64,000 bases of DNA from Streptomyces sp. NBS 14/10 (GTDB lineage Bacteria > Actinomycetota > Actinomycetes > Streptomycetales > Streptomycetaceae), in assembly GCF_002224125.1 (NCBI RefSeq), contig NZ_NCSM01000042.1, positions 1 to 64,000 of the forward strand, written 5' to 3'. Below, in pieces: positions 11,727-21,235 of the stretch. Every line of letters begins with the position of its first letter. The stretch's first letter is position 1. The position numbers were made by a program, and so were the translations under genes. The notes below the pieces were generated by a model that saw only the letters and a list, made by a program, of their open reading frames with translations, was not told where the DNA came from and did not search any database.

Positions 11727-13235
11727 GTGTCCGGGAGCCCAGCGGCTGAGGCGGGCGGTCGACGCCACGGGGCCGCCGTGCCGGAGCGCGACACCTCGGT
11801 GCGGGCCGAGGCGGCCGGTCGGGTCGCGGCGGACGATCGGGGCGTGGCGGGCGAGCCGCGGCTGTCGGCGGCGCTGCCCGAAGATCTGGAAGTCGTCCAG
11901 CTGGCCACGCTCAGCCTGGGGAATCGCAGCTACTTGATCTCGGACGGCAGGGTCGCGGTCGCGGTGGACCCTCAGCGTGACATCGAGCGGATCACCGCCG
12001 TGCTCGACTCGCGGGCGTGGCGGCTCGGCGCGGTGGTGGAGACCCATGTGCACAACGACTACGTCACGGGCGGTCTGGAACTGGCCCGCCACTTGGACGC
12101 GGTCTACGTGGTGCCGACCGGTCCCGAGCTGGGCTTCGACGCCGTACGGAGGGGTGACGGGGACGAGATCCCGGCCGGGGACTTGAGCATCCAGGTGATC
12201 GCCACGCCCGGGCACACCGACCATCACCTGGCGTATGCGTTCGCGCTCCGCGGTGGCGTGCCGCGGCTCGTATGCACCGGGGGGTCGGTGCTGTACGGGA
12301 CGACCGGGCGCACCGATCTGATGGGGGCGGAGGCGGCCGAGCCGCTGGCCCGTCGGCAGTACCGGTCGGCCCGCCATCTGGCCGAGGTGCTGCCCGATGA
12401 CACCGTGGTCCTGCCGACCCATGGCTTCGGGAGCTTCTGTGCGGCGGCGACGGCCGGAGCGGTCGAGCGTTCGACGATCGGCCACGAACGTGCCACCAAT
12501 CCCGTCTTCACGCTGGACGAGGACGCCTTCGCCTCCAGTGCCCTGTCCGGCCTCGAGCCCTACCCCGCGTACTACCGCCGGATGGCCACGATCAATGCCA
12601 CCGGGCCGACACCCCTGGCCGACCTCGGAGCGTCCCGCTCCGCCGACCTGACCGAGCTGGCCGACCGTGTCGCGGCCGGGGAGTGGGTGGTGGACGTACG
12701 GCCGCGAGCGGAATTCGCGCACACCCATCTGCGGGGCACCGTGAACATCGACGCCCGCGGGACCCTCGCGACCTATCTGGGCTGGCTGGTGCCGTTCGAC
12801 GCCCCGCTCACCTTGCTGGCGACCGACGATGAACAGCTGGAAGCCGTCAGGACGGAGCTCCTGCGGATCGGCTTCGACCATCCCGCGGCCGTCGCCACCG
12901 GAAACCCGCTGGAATGGGCGGGCCCCCGGTGGCTGACCTCCTACCCGCGCGCGGACTTCACCACCCTGGCCGCCGCCCTGGCCGGGCGGCCGATGGAAAT
13001 CCTGGACGTCAGAAACGGCGGCGAGTGGCGGCGCGGACATCTGCCCGGGGCCCGGCACATACCGCTGCCCGAACTGCCCCACACCCTTCCCGCCCTGCCG
13101 GACGCCGAGATCTGGGTCCACTGTCACAGCGGTTTCCGGGCCGCGATCGCGGCCTCCCTGCTGGCCGCCGCGGGCCGTCAGGTCGTACTCGTCGACGACG
13201 CATTCGAACACGCCGGGTCCATGATGGGCCCATGA
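11727..13235 (+). CDS. MBL-fold hydrolase with two C-terminal rhodanese domains (persulfide dioxygenase-like)
   Basis: 502 aa from GTG 11727, with AGGGAG 5 nt upstream. After a roughly 50-residue low-complexity N-terminus comes a metallo-beta-lactamase fold: THVHNDYVTGG around 106-116 and PGHTDHH at 161-167. The usual H-x-H-x-D-H appears here as H-x-H-N-D-Y, a variant I recall for fused actinobacterial members. A first rhodanese domain lacks an obvious active Cys (DVRPRAEFAHTHLRG); the second has Cys466 in VHCHSGFRA. Fusions like this oxidise glutathione- or mycothiol-type persulfides and transfer sulfane sulfur, in sulfide detoxification. No partner gene adjoins. The N-terminal extension may be mis-started. 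Its 3' end meets a methyltransferase relic on the other strand. Confidence 0.85.
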   Translation: MSGSPAAEAGGRRHGAAVPERDTSVRAEAAGRVAADDRGVAGEPRLSAALPEDLEVVQLATLSLGNRSYLISDGRVAVAVDPQRDIERITAVLDSRAWRLGAVVETHVHNDYVTGGLELARHLDAVYVVPTGPELGFDAVRRGDGDEIPAGDLSIQVIATPGHTDHHLAYAFALRGGVPRLVCTGGSVLYGTTGRTDLMGAEAAEPLARRQYRSARHLAEVLPDDTVVLPTHGFGSFCAAATAGAVERSTIGHERATNPVFTLDEDAFASSALSGLEPYPAYYRRMATINATGPTPLADLGASRSADLTELADRVAAGEWVVDVRPRAEFAHTHLRGTVNIDARGTLATYLGWLVPFDAPLTLLATDDEQLEAVRTELLRIGFDHPAAVATGNPLEWAGPRWLTSYPRADFTTLAAALAGRPMEILDVRNGGEWRRGHLPGARHIPLPELPHTLPALPDAEIWVHCHSGFRAAIAASLLAAAGRQVVLVDDAFEHAGSMMGP

Positions 13236-13246
13236 CGGGCCCATGA
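13225..13246. repeat. 11-bp tandem duplication at the MBL / methyltransferase-relic junction
   Basis: GGGCCCATGAC occurs twice in tandem. It straddles the MBL-rhodanese stop codon and the point where the methyltransferase relic loses its C-terminus, so it may be a scar of the rearrangement. Confidence 0.7.
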
Positions 13247-13252
13247 CGTGTT

Positions 13253-13686
13253 CCAGCCGTCGGCGAGGTCGTCGACCAAGCAGCGGAAGAAGAAGTGCAC
13301 CGCGAAGCCGCCGTGCTCGAAGGTGTCGTCCCCATGAGCGGCACCAGCGCCGTAATGGGCGTCGCCGGTGTGCCGCACGGTGTACAAGAACACCCCCGCC
13401 GGCGCGGAGGACGCAGCGGACCTCGCCCACCAGTGCGTGGATCTCCTCGGTCGACAGGGCCATGCACAGCAGCATGTGCGCGAACACCGCGTCCACCGAG
13501 GCATCCGCCAGCGGAAGTGGCGCCCGGACATTCCAGCACATCGCCCGCTCCGGCCACGTGGAAGACGGTGGCCGCGTGAACGGCGGGGGCCGAGGGCTCG
13601 TGGCCGTACATGCCGGGGTGGGCGGCGTAGGTGTGTTCCCAGTGCGCCGGCTCCACATTCGGCAGGTCCCGGCTGTTGCCCGTCAC
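13253..13686 (-). pseudogene. Class I SAM-dependent methyltransferase relic
   Basis: Three minus-strand frames each carry one piece of one methyltransferase. GTG 13686 (GGGAG upstream) reads TGNSRDLPNVEPAHWEHTY... to GDVLE near 13533. At 13529 another frame resumes with VRAPLPLADASVDAVF and runs to about 13397. A third frame then gives GVFLYTVRHTGDAHYGAG... to LADGW at 13253. The SAM-binding motif I region that should follow GDVLE (roughly 60 residues) is missing at the first junction, the second is a 1-nt shift, and the C-terminus stops at the MBL gene. Loss of the cofactor site means it cannot work. The pieces remain highly protein-like, so the decay looks recent. Confidence 0.85.
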
Positions 13687-13757
13687 GTCTTTCTCCCGAT
13701 CATGGCTGTGCGCCCAGCGTACGTCCGTACGTCCTGTGCGCGGGCCGACGGGCCGAC

Positions 13758-13789
13758 GGGCCGGGACCGCCCGCACGCGGTCCCGGCCC
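13758..13789. terminator. Strong GC hairpin downstream of the symporter gene
   Basis: Perfect 13-bp inverted repeat GGGCCGGGACCGC / GCGGTCCCGGCCC with a 6-nt loop. It starts 16 bp past the stop codon of the sodium:solute symporter (minus strand) and lacks a U-tract, as is usual in Streptomyces. Confidence 0.8.
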
Positions 13790-13804
13790 GAGGGGCGGGT
13801 CGGG

Positions 13805-15301
13805 TCAGCCGGTACCGGCCGTGGCTTCGGATTCGGGCCGGAGGCGGACGGTGGTGGCCGGGCTCGCGGTGCGGGTGACGGCGGAGACGGCGGCCATCGT
13901 CACGATGTTGAGGACGAGGGCGATGACACCTACGTTGAGGTCCTTCACCGCCTGGGGCAGCCCCGGCAGCAGGCTGCCCACCGTGACACCGGAGAGGGTG
14001 ACGACGGCGACCGTGGTGACGCCGACGACGATGCCCGCGGCCGCTCCCTGTTTGGTGACGATCTGCCGTGCCGCGAGGCTCGCCAGCAGGGCGGGGAAGA
14101 GCTGGGTGACCAGTGCGTAGCCCATGAGCAGCAGCGAGACGATCGAGCTGCCGCCGTTGAAGGTGAAGTAGAGGGCGATCAGGGCGAGAGCAGGCACGAG
14201 CAGCTGGGCGAGACGGCCGATGTGCTTATCGCTGGTGTGGGGCCGGGCGAGGCGGTAGACGTTCTTCGCCAGGCAGGTCGCGGAGGTCATGAGCAGCAGG
14301 GACCCGGGGACCAGCGCGGTGAGGAGCCCGGCGCCACCGACGATGCCGACGAACCACGAGGGGAAGGTGGCGGTGGTGATGCGCAGCAGCGACAGGTCCG
14401 CGTCGGCACCCTTGAGGCCGGGCACGACCAGGATGGCGGTGAAGCCGACGAAGAAGACGAAGAGCAGGATGAGTTGGTAGAGCGGCATGAAGATGGCGTT
14501 GCGGCGGAAGACGCGTTCGTTCTGGGCGCTGTATGAGGCGCTGAAGGTGTGCGGCCACATATAGAAGCCGACCGCCGACAGCAGCACGGTGGATGCGAAC
14601 CACGATGTGCTCATGCCGCTCGAGGGCAGGGTGAGGGTGTTGGGGTGGGCCTGGTCCACTGCCCGGAACATCTCCCCGATGCCGCCGTAGTAGTGCATCG
14701 GCAGGTAGATGCCCAGAATCAGCACGACCGCGAGGATCGCGACGTCCTTGAGCACCGAGGTCCAGGCCGAGCCGTGGATGCCGGAGATGGTCACGTACAG
14801 GGTCAGCGCCACCGTGCCGATCACAATGGCCCAGTGGGAGGAGATACGGCCGTCGGAGGAGACGGACACGATGATCCCCAGCCCCTTCAGCTGCAGCACG
14901 AGGTAGGGCACCATCGCGACGACTCCGACGAGGGCCACCAGCGCGCCGAGCAGCGGGCTGTCGTATTTGGCGACGAAGAAGTCGGACTGTGAGATCAGCC
15001 GGTGCTGCTTGGCGTAGCGCCATACGGCCGGCAGCAGCCAGTACGACAGGACGTAGGCCAGTGAGGCGTAACAGAGGATGTAGTAGGCGGGTGCGCCCTT
15101 GCCGTAGGCCCATCCCGAGGCGCCCAGGAAGGTGAAGGTCGTGTAGATCTCGCCGGCCAGCAGCAGGAAGACGAAGACCGTCCCGAAGCCGCGGCCGCCC
15201 ACCGACCACTGTTCGAGGTCCATGTCCCTGCCGCGGCGGGCGCGCAGGCCCAGACCCAGGGCCGCGAGGAGGAAGACGAAGATGACAGCGAGGGCGATCA
15301 T
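13805..15301 (-). CDS. Sodium:solute symporter (SSS family)
   Basis: 498 aa from ATG 15301; the reading frame is open further upstream but that part is not protein-like. A dozen or more hydrophobic segments span the whole chain, with SSS-type sequence such as SVGGRGFGTVFVFLLLAGEIYTTFTFLGASGWAYGKGAP near the N-terminus and a long conserved core. SSS proteins couple sodium entry to uptake of small organic acids or ureides. Its start overlaps the stop of the DUF3311 gene (ATGA), a pairing common for this family. It diverges from the glyoxylate operon across a shared regulatory region, so glyoxylate, glycolate, allantoin or a related monocarboxylate is a reasonable guess for its substrate. Confidence 0.9.
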   Translation of the reverse strand: MIALAVIFVFLLAALGLGLRARRGRDMDLEQWSVGGRGFGTVFVFLLLAGEIYTTFTFLGASGWAYGKGAPAYYILCYASLAYVLSYWLLPAVWRYAKQHRLISQSDFFVAKYDSPLLGALVALVGVVAMVPYLVLQLKGLGIIVSVSSDGRISSHWAIVIGTVALTLYVTISGIHGSAWTSVLKDVAILAVVLILGIYLPMHYYGGIGEMFRAVDQAHPNTLTLPSSGMSTSWFASTVLLSAVGFYMWPHTFSASYSAQNERVFRRNAIFMPLYQLILLFVFFVGFTAILVVPGLKGADADLSLLRITTATFPSWFVGIVGGAGLLTALVPGSLLLMTSATCLAKNVYRLARPHTSDKHIGRLAQLLVPALALIALYFTFNGGSSIVSLLLMGYALVTQLFPALLASLAARQIVTKQGAAAGIVVGVTTVAVVTLSGVTVGSLLPGLPQAVKDLNVGVIALVLNIVTMAAVSAVTRTASPATTVRLRPESEATAGTG

Positions 15302-15498
15302 GAGCTCTGCTCCTCCCGGTTCGCCGGGTCCAGACGGTAGATGACGGCCATGGTTGCCGAGATCAGCACGACCCACATGACCAGCCAGAAGAGGATGAAC
15401 GGCATACCGAGGACGTAGGGCGTCACCCGGTTCGCGAAGAAGATCCCGCCGAGGATCCCGATGAACGGGATCGCGCCGAGCAGGTGGATGGGTTTCAC
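15298..15498 (-). CDS. DUF3311-type small membrane protein, symporter partner
   Basis: 66 aa from GTG 15498, chosen because AGGAGG lies 8 nt upstream; the longer open frame to 15627 is not needed. Two hydrophobic helices (IHLLGAIPFIGILGGIFFA and MPFILFWLVMWVVLISATMAVIY) are separated by a short NRVTPYVLG loop. This matches the DUF3311 proteins that precede SSS symporters and probably assist assembly or activity. Stop and start overlap by four bases with the symporter, implying translational coupling. Confidence 0.85.
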   Translation of the reverse strand: MKPIHLLGAIPFIGILGGIFFANRVTPYVLGMPFILFWLVMWVVLISATMAVIYRLDPANREEQSS

Positions 15499-15599
15499 GT
15501 CGAGAACCTCCTGGGCCGGGCCGTACACCGCTGATGGGGCGAGGCCGTCTGGGGTGGGTGGCACGTCTCGCGCGGTGCCGCCGGGACGCCACGCATGGC

Positions 15600-15629
15600 C
15601 ATGCCTTGCCAACACATGCCTTGCCAACA
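15600..15629. repeat. 15-bp direct repeat, two copies
   Basis: CATGCCTTGCCAACA occurs twice in tandem, upstream of the DUF3311-symporter start. It may be part of the leftward promoter or a neutral duplication. Confidence 0.7.
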
Positions 15630-15656
15630 GAGGAGACGAGGCAGGCTTTTCATCAT

Positions 15657-15778
15657 GCGGAAATGATTTTTCAGTTGGCAGATGTATAGGTCCGCCTCAA
15701 GGGCCTGTCAAGGGTTCTCGCCGCCACCGAGGGGGGTTGTTATTCCGCGATGCAGAAAATAATATCCGCATCGCAGAA
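15657..15778. promoter_or_regulatory. Divergent promoter with tandem TTCNGC-N3-GCNGAA operators
   Basis: Between the symporter pair and the glyoxylate operon. Two imperfect palindromes fit TTCNGC-N3-GCNGAA: 15743-15757 (TTCCGCGATGCAGAA) and 15764-15778 (ATCCGCATCGCAGAA, one outer mismatch). They are 21 bp apart, two helical turns. A lone GCGGAA half-site is at 15657-15662. The arrangement fits a dimer-of-dimers IclR-type repressor; AllR, which controls allantoin and glyoxylate genes in streptomycetes, is the obvious candidate, but I am inferring that from the regulated genes. The rest of the 15499-15805 gap holds no gene. Confidence 0.6.
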
Positions 15779-15805
15779 GCCACCCGTCTCCCGAAGGAGA
15801 TCCCC

Positions 15806-16195
15806 ATGGCACGCATGTTCCTCAGTGGTCAGGCGATGGAGGGCGGCCCCTTCCATCACCACCTGCGCGGAGCCCCGCTCGTGGCGCGGACCCGCACCGC
15901 CTCCGGCTACCGCTTCTTCTCGATCCGGGACAGCTGCCCCGGGCTGCTGCCCGACCCCGGCGTCGACACCGCGATGGACGGCGAGGTCTACGACGTCCCC
16001 GATGAGGTGCTGCGCGACCATCTGCTGCCCTCCGAACCGCCTGAGCTGGAGTTCGGCATCATCCGGCTCCAGGACGGTTCGTCGTCCTTCTCGATGGTTC
16101 TTCGCCGTGGCGAGCTGGAGAGGGGCATCCACAAGGAGATCACCGCCTTCGGCGGCTGGCGCCCGTACCTCAAGACCCTCGGCCGGGAGAACTGA
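15806..16195 (+). CDS. Allophanate-hydrolase C-terminal-like / gamma-glutamylcyclotransferase-fold protein
   Basis: 129 aa from ATG 15806 with GAAGGAG 6 nt upstream. The sequence (FLSGQAMEGGPFHHHLRGA, TASGYRFFSIRDSCPGLLPDPG, GEVYDVPDEVLRDHLLP) resembles the stand-alone version of the C-terminal domain of allophanate hydrolase, a GGCT-like fold. Its reaction is not settled; in AtzF that domain acts after the amidase in urea/allophanate breakdown. It is the first gene of the hyi-glxR-gcl operon and overlaps hyi by one base (TGATG), which ties it to purine-nitrogen or glyoxylate use. Confidence 0.75.
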   Translation: MARMFLSGQAMEGGPFHHHLRGAPLVARTRTASGYRFFSIRDSCPGLLPDPGVDTAMDGEVYDVPDEVLRDHLLPSEPPELEFGIIRLQDGSSSFSMVLRRGELERGIHKEITAFGGWRPYLKTLGREN

Positions 16196-17025
16196 TGAAG
16201 CACCGACTTCCCTACACCGTCAACGCGTCGATCCTCTTCACCGAACTGCCGCTGCTGGAGCGTCCGGCCACCGCGAAGGCCGCCGGGTTCGACGCGGTCG
16301 AGTTCTGGTGGCCCTACGCGACGGCGGTGCCGACGGATGCGGAGGTCGACGCCTTCGTCCGGGCGGTGCGTGATGCCGGTGTCCGGCTGACCGGGCTGAA
16401 CTTCTTCGCCGGGGACATGCCCGGGGGCGACCGTGGACTGGTGTCCTGGCCGGCCCGGGTGGCGGAGTTCCGCGACAACATCGATGTCACCGTGGCGATC
16501 GGTGAGCAACTGGGCTGCCGGTCGTTCAACGCACTGTACGGAAACCGGCTCGACGGCGTCGCCCCGGCGGAGCAGGACGACCTCGCGGTGGAGAATCTGG
16601 CGCTGGCAGCCAAGGCCGTCGAGCGCATCGGCGGCACGGTCCTGGTGGAGCCGGTCAGTGGCGCCCCCGCGTATCCGCTGCGCACCGCCACGGACGCGCT
16701 CGCCGTCATCGACCGGGTGGCGGCCGAGTCCGGCAGCCGCAACCTCCGCCTCCTGGCCGACCTCTACCACCTCGCCGTCAACGGAGACGGCGTGGCCGGT
16801 GTCATCGCCGCCCACGCCGACCGCATCGGACACGTACAGATCGCGGACGCGCCGGGGCGGGGAGCGCCCGGTACCGGAGGGCTGGACCTCGACGGGCAGC
16901 TGGCCGGCCTCCAGACCGCGGGCTACACCGGCTGGGTGGGTCTGGAGTACAAGTCCGAGGGCCCGAGCGCGGACAGCTTCGACTGGCTCCCGCGCGAACG
17001 GCGCGGCAGCGACCGCCACGCCTGA
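16195..17025 (+). CDS. hyi: Hydroxypyruvate isomerase
   Basis: 276 aa TIM-barrel protein of the xylose-isomerase-like family, from ATG 16195 overlapping the previous stop. Recognisable Hyi sequence includes the N-terminal YTVNASILFTELPLLERP, GFDAVEFWWPY, GLNFFAGDMPGGDRGL and the C-terminal VGLEYKSEGPSADSFDWL. It interconverts hydroxypyruvate and tartronate semialdehyde. With gcl and glxR downstream it forms the standard glyoxylate-to-glycerate module. Confidence 0.92.
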   Translation: MKHRLPYTVNASILFTELPLLERPATAKAAGFDAVEFWWPYATAVPTDAEVDAFVRAVRDAGVRLTGLNFFAGDMPGGDRGLVSWPARVAEFRDNIDVTVAIGEQLGCRSFNALYGNRLDGVAPAEQDDLAVENLALAAKAVERIGGTVLVEPVSGAPAYPLRTATDALAVIDRVAAESGSRNLRLLADLYHLAVNGDGVAGVIAAHADRIGHVQIADAPGRGAPGTGGLDLDGQLAGLQTAGYTGWVGLEYKSEGPSADSFDWLPRERRGSDRHA

Positions 17026-17113
17026 CCGGGATCGGGACACTCACCACCACACAGGCAACGCCGACTACCCGGACAACCCCCGACCACACACCCATGACAC
17101 GAAGGAACCTGCG

Positions 17114-18010
17114 ATGAGTGCCACCTCCCGGAAGATCGCCTTCATCGGCCTGGGCATCATGGGCGGCCCGATGGCCGCCAACCTGGTACGGGCCGGACAC
17201 ACCGTCACCGGATACAACCGCAGCCGCGCGGCCATCGACACCCTGGTCGCGGCCGGTGGCCGGGGCACCGACAGTATCGCCGAGGCAGTGTCCGACGCCG
17301 AGGTCGTGATCACCATGGTCCCGGCTGATCAGCAGGTGAAGGAGGTCGTCCTCGGCGAGGGCGGCGTCCTGGAACACGCCGCGCCCGGCACCCTGCTGAT
17401 CGACATGAGCAGCATCACCCCGCAGACCTCGCTGGAGGTGGCGGCCGCCGCGCGGGACAAGGGCCTGCGTACGCTCGACGCCCCGGTGTCCGGCGGCGAG
17501 GCGGGCGCCATCGAGGGCGTGCTGTCCATCATGGTCGGCGGCGATCCGGACGACTTCGCCGGCGCAGGGCCGGTGTTCGAGGCGCTGGGCACCACCATCG
17601 TGCATGTCGGCCCGCACGGGGCCGGACAGACGGTCAAGGCCGCCAACCAGCTGATGGTCGCCATCCACCTCCAGGCCCTGGCCGAGGCCGTGGTGTTCCT
17701 GGAGAACGCCGGAGTCGACCTGGAGGCGGCGCTGGAAGTCCTCGGCGGCGGCCTCGCCGGCTCCACCGTCCTGGCCCGCAAGCGGGACGCGGTGCTGGGC
17801 CGTGATTTCAAACCCGGCTTCCGGATCGATCTGCACCACAAGGACATGGGCATCGTCACCGACGCCGCACGCGCGGTGGGTGCGCCGCTGCCCGTGGGCG
17901 CCGTGGTCGCCCAGCTGGTCGCCTCGGCCCGTGCCTGCGGCGACGGCGGCCTTGACCACTCCGCGCTGCTGCGCGGGGTCGAGCGGCTGGCCGGCCGCGA
18001 CCCGCGCTGA
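17114..18010 (+). CDS. glxR: 2-hydroxy-3-oxopropionate (tartronate semialdehyde) reductase
   Basis: 298 aa from ATG 17114 with GAAGGAA 6 nt upstream. N-terminal Rossmann signature IAFIGLGIMGGPMAANLVRAGH, the beta-hydroxyacid dehydrogenase substrate motif DAPVSGGEAGAIEG, and the catalytic Lys in GAGQTVKAANQ are all present. It reduces tartronate semialdehyde to D-glycerate with NAD(P)H. It lies 88 bp after hyi and 81 bp before gcl. It could also accept tartronate semialdehyde coming from aldarate cleavage by the adjacent sugar-acid genes. Confidence 0.93.
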   Translation: MSATSRKIAFIGLGIMGGPMAANLVRAGHTVTGYNRSRAAIDTLVAAGGRGTDSIAEAVSDAEVVITMVPADQQVKEVVLGEGGVLEHAAPGTLLIDMSSITPQTSLEVAAAARDKGLRTLDAPVSGGEAGAIEGVLSIMVGGDPDDFAGAGPVFEALGTTIVHVGPHGAGQTVKAANQLMVAIHLQALAEAVVFLENAGVDLEAALEVLGGGLAGSTVLARKRDAVLGRDFKPGFRIDLHHKDMGIVTDAARAVGAPLPVGAVVAQLVASARACGDGGLDHSALLRGVERLAGRDPR

Positions 18011-18091
18011 AGCCGCACCGGCACAACCCACGCCTCTTCGTTGTATCGACGATGTACCGACTTCGATGTACCGACCGACAGGAGCATCCTC

Positions 18092-19870
<1,779 letters not shown>

Positions 19871-19900
19871 CCCTCGGGTGGCCCTGGGCCCTCGGGTTCC

Positions 19901-21091
19901 TCAGGCGCCGCCGCCGAACACCGCCGACTCCGCGGTCCATGCGGCGGCCTGCTCGCTGAGGGAGAGGCCGAGTCCGGCGCGGTTCGGGATGCTCATGCGG
20001 CCGTCCTTGAGTTCAAGGCGCTCGTTGAACATCGGCTCGAGCCATTCGAAGTGCTCAACCCACGCCGTACGCGGATAGGCCGCGGACAGATGGACATGGA
20101 TCTCCATCACGAAGTGCGGTGCGAGAGCCCGGCCCTTGTGGTCGGCGAGCGCCGCGATCTGCAGGAACGGAGTGATGCCGCCCACCCGGGGCGCGTCGGG
20201 CTGGACGAAGTCGGACGATCCCGCCTCGATGAGCGCCGCGTGTTCGCCCACGCTGGTCAGCATCTCGCCGGTGGCGATGGGGGTGTCGAGCGTGGCCGCG
20301 AGGGCGGCGTGTCCCCCGGCGTCGTATGCGTCGAGTGGTTCCTCGATCCAGGTGAGGTTGAAGTTCTCCAGAACACGGCCGACCCGGGTCGCCGTGATCC
20401 GGTCCCACTGCTGGTTGGCGTCGACCATCAGCGGGACGCCGTCGCCGAGGTGTTCTCGCACGGCCTCGACGCGCTTGAGGTCGACCGACGGGTCCGGGGA
20501 GCCGACCTTGAGCTTGATACCGCCTACGCCACGGGCCCGGGCCAGGTCGATGTTCTCCAGCACCTCCTTGATCGGCATCGACAGATAGCCGCCACTGGTG
20601 TTGTAGACGTCCACCGAGTCGCGGTGTGCGCCCAGCAGCTTGGCGAGCGGCAGACCCGCCCGCCGCGCCTTGAGGTCCCACAGAGCGATATCGAGGGCCG
20701 CGATGCCCTGGACGGCCACACCGCTGCGCCCCATGGACGCGCCGGCCCACACCAGCTTGCTCCACAGCCTGCCGGTGTCGCTCGGGTCCTCGCCGATCAG
20801 CTCGGGGGCGATCTCCTTGGCGTGGGCGTAGATGGCGGGTCCGCCGGCGCGCTTGGAGTAGCTGAAGCCCAGACCCTCATGGCCGCCTTCGGTCCTGATC
20901 TCGGCGAAGAGGAAGGCGATTTCGGTGAGCGGCTTCTGGCGGCCGGTCAATACCTTGGCGTCGCTGATGGGCGCGTGGAGGGGGAGATTGACGAGGGAGA
21001 GGCGGACCGACTGGATACGGTCGGTGGTCGCCACGCCCGGGGCGGACGCCCAGGGCTTGAAGACGACCGACTCGCTGGGGGCGATGCTCAT
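19901..21091 (-). CDS. L-talarate/galactarate dehydratase (enolase superfamily)
   Basis: 396 aa, very similar in recall to Salmonella TalrD/GalrD along its whole length (PISDAKVLTGRQKPLTE, GFSYSKRAGG, WAGASMGRSG, GAHRDSV). Catalytic residues of the mandelate racemase subgroup are visible: KxK Lys193/Lys195 (GIKLKVG), Asp224, Glu250, Glu276 and His326 (APHFVMEIH). It should dehydrate galactarate and/or talarate to 5-keto-4-deoxy-glucarate. ATG 21091 has AAGGAG 9 nt upstream. It is the last gene of a leftward MFS-FAH-dehydratase set, separated from the FAH gene by a 12-bp repeat array. Confidence 0.9.
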   Translation of the reverse strand: MSIAPSESVVFKPWASAPGVATTDRIQSVRLSLVNLPLHAPISDAKVLTGRQKPLTEIAFLFAEIRTEGGHEGLGFSYSKRAGGPAIYAHAKEIAPELIGEDPSDTGRLWSKLVWAGASMGRSGVAVQGIAALDIALWDLKARRAGLPLAKLLGAHRDSVDVYNTSGGYLSMPIKEVLENIDLARARGVGGIKLKVGSPDPSVDLKRVEAVREHLGDGVPLMVDANQQWDRITATRVGRVLENFNLTWIEEPLDAYDAGGHAALAATLDTPIATGEMLTSVGEHAALIEAGSSDFVQPDAPRVGGITPFLQIAALADHKGRALAPHFVMEIHVHLSAAYPRTAWVEHFEWLEPMFNERLELKDGRMSIPNRAGLGLSLSEQAAAWTAESAVFGGGA

Positions 21092-21110
21092 GGGGTGCTA
21101 GCTCCTTGTT

Positions 21111-21185
21111 GCCTGGATTGGTGCCTGGATTGATGCCTGCGTTGATGCCTGGATTGCTGCCTGCGTTGATCCCTGCCGCGTTGAT
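21111..21185. repeat. 12-bp tandem repeat array between FAH and dehydratase genes
   Basis: Five 12-mers of the form GCCTGSRTTGRT (alternating GCCTGGATTGAT and GCCTGCGTTGAT types), then a degenerate 15-mer. It lies in the intergenic gap of a leftward operon, about 20 bp upstream of the dehydratase start, so it sits in the mRNA. Copy-number change would alter the spacing between the two genes. Confidence 0.85.
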
Positions 21186-21235
21186 GCTCGATACGCGAGC
21201 GAGGGTGGATCGGCGGTGGGACGGTCCGGTGCGCC

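Noticed and set aside
11694..13658. 654-aa minus ORF over the MBL gene
   Set aside because: Only a short part (13397-13529) is methyltransferase relic; the rest is antisense of the MBL-rhodanese gene.
21111..21185. CRISPR array
   Set aside because: Units are 12 bp with no spacers and no cas genes nearby; it is a plain tandem repeat.
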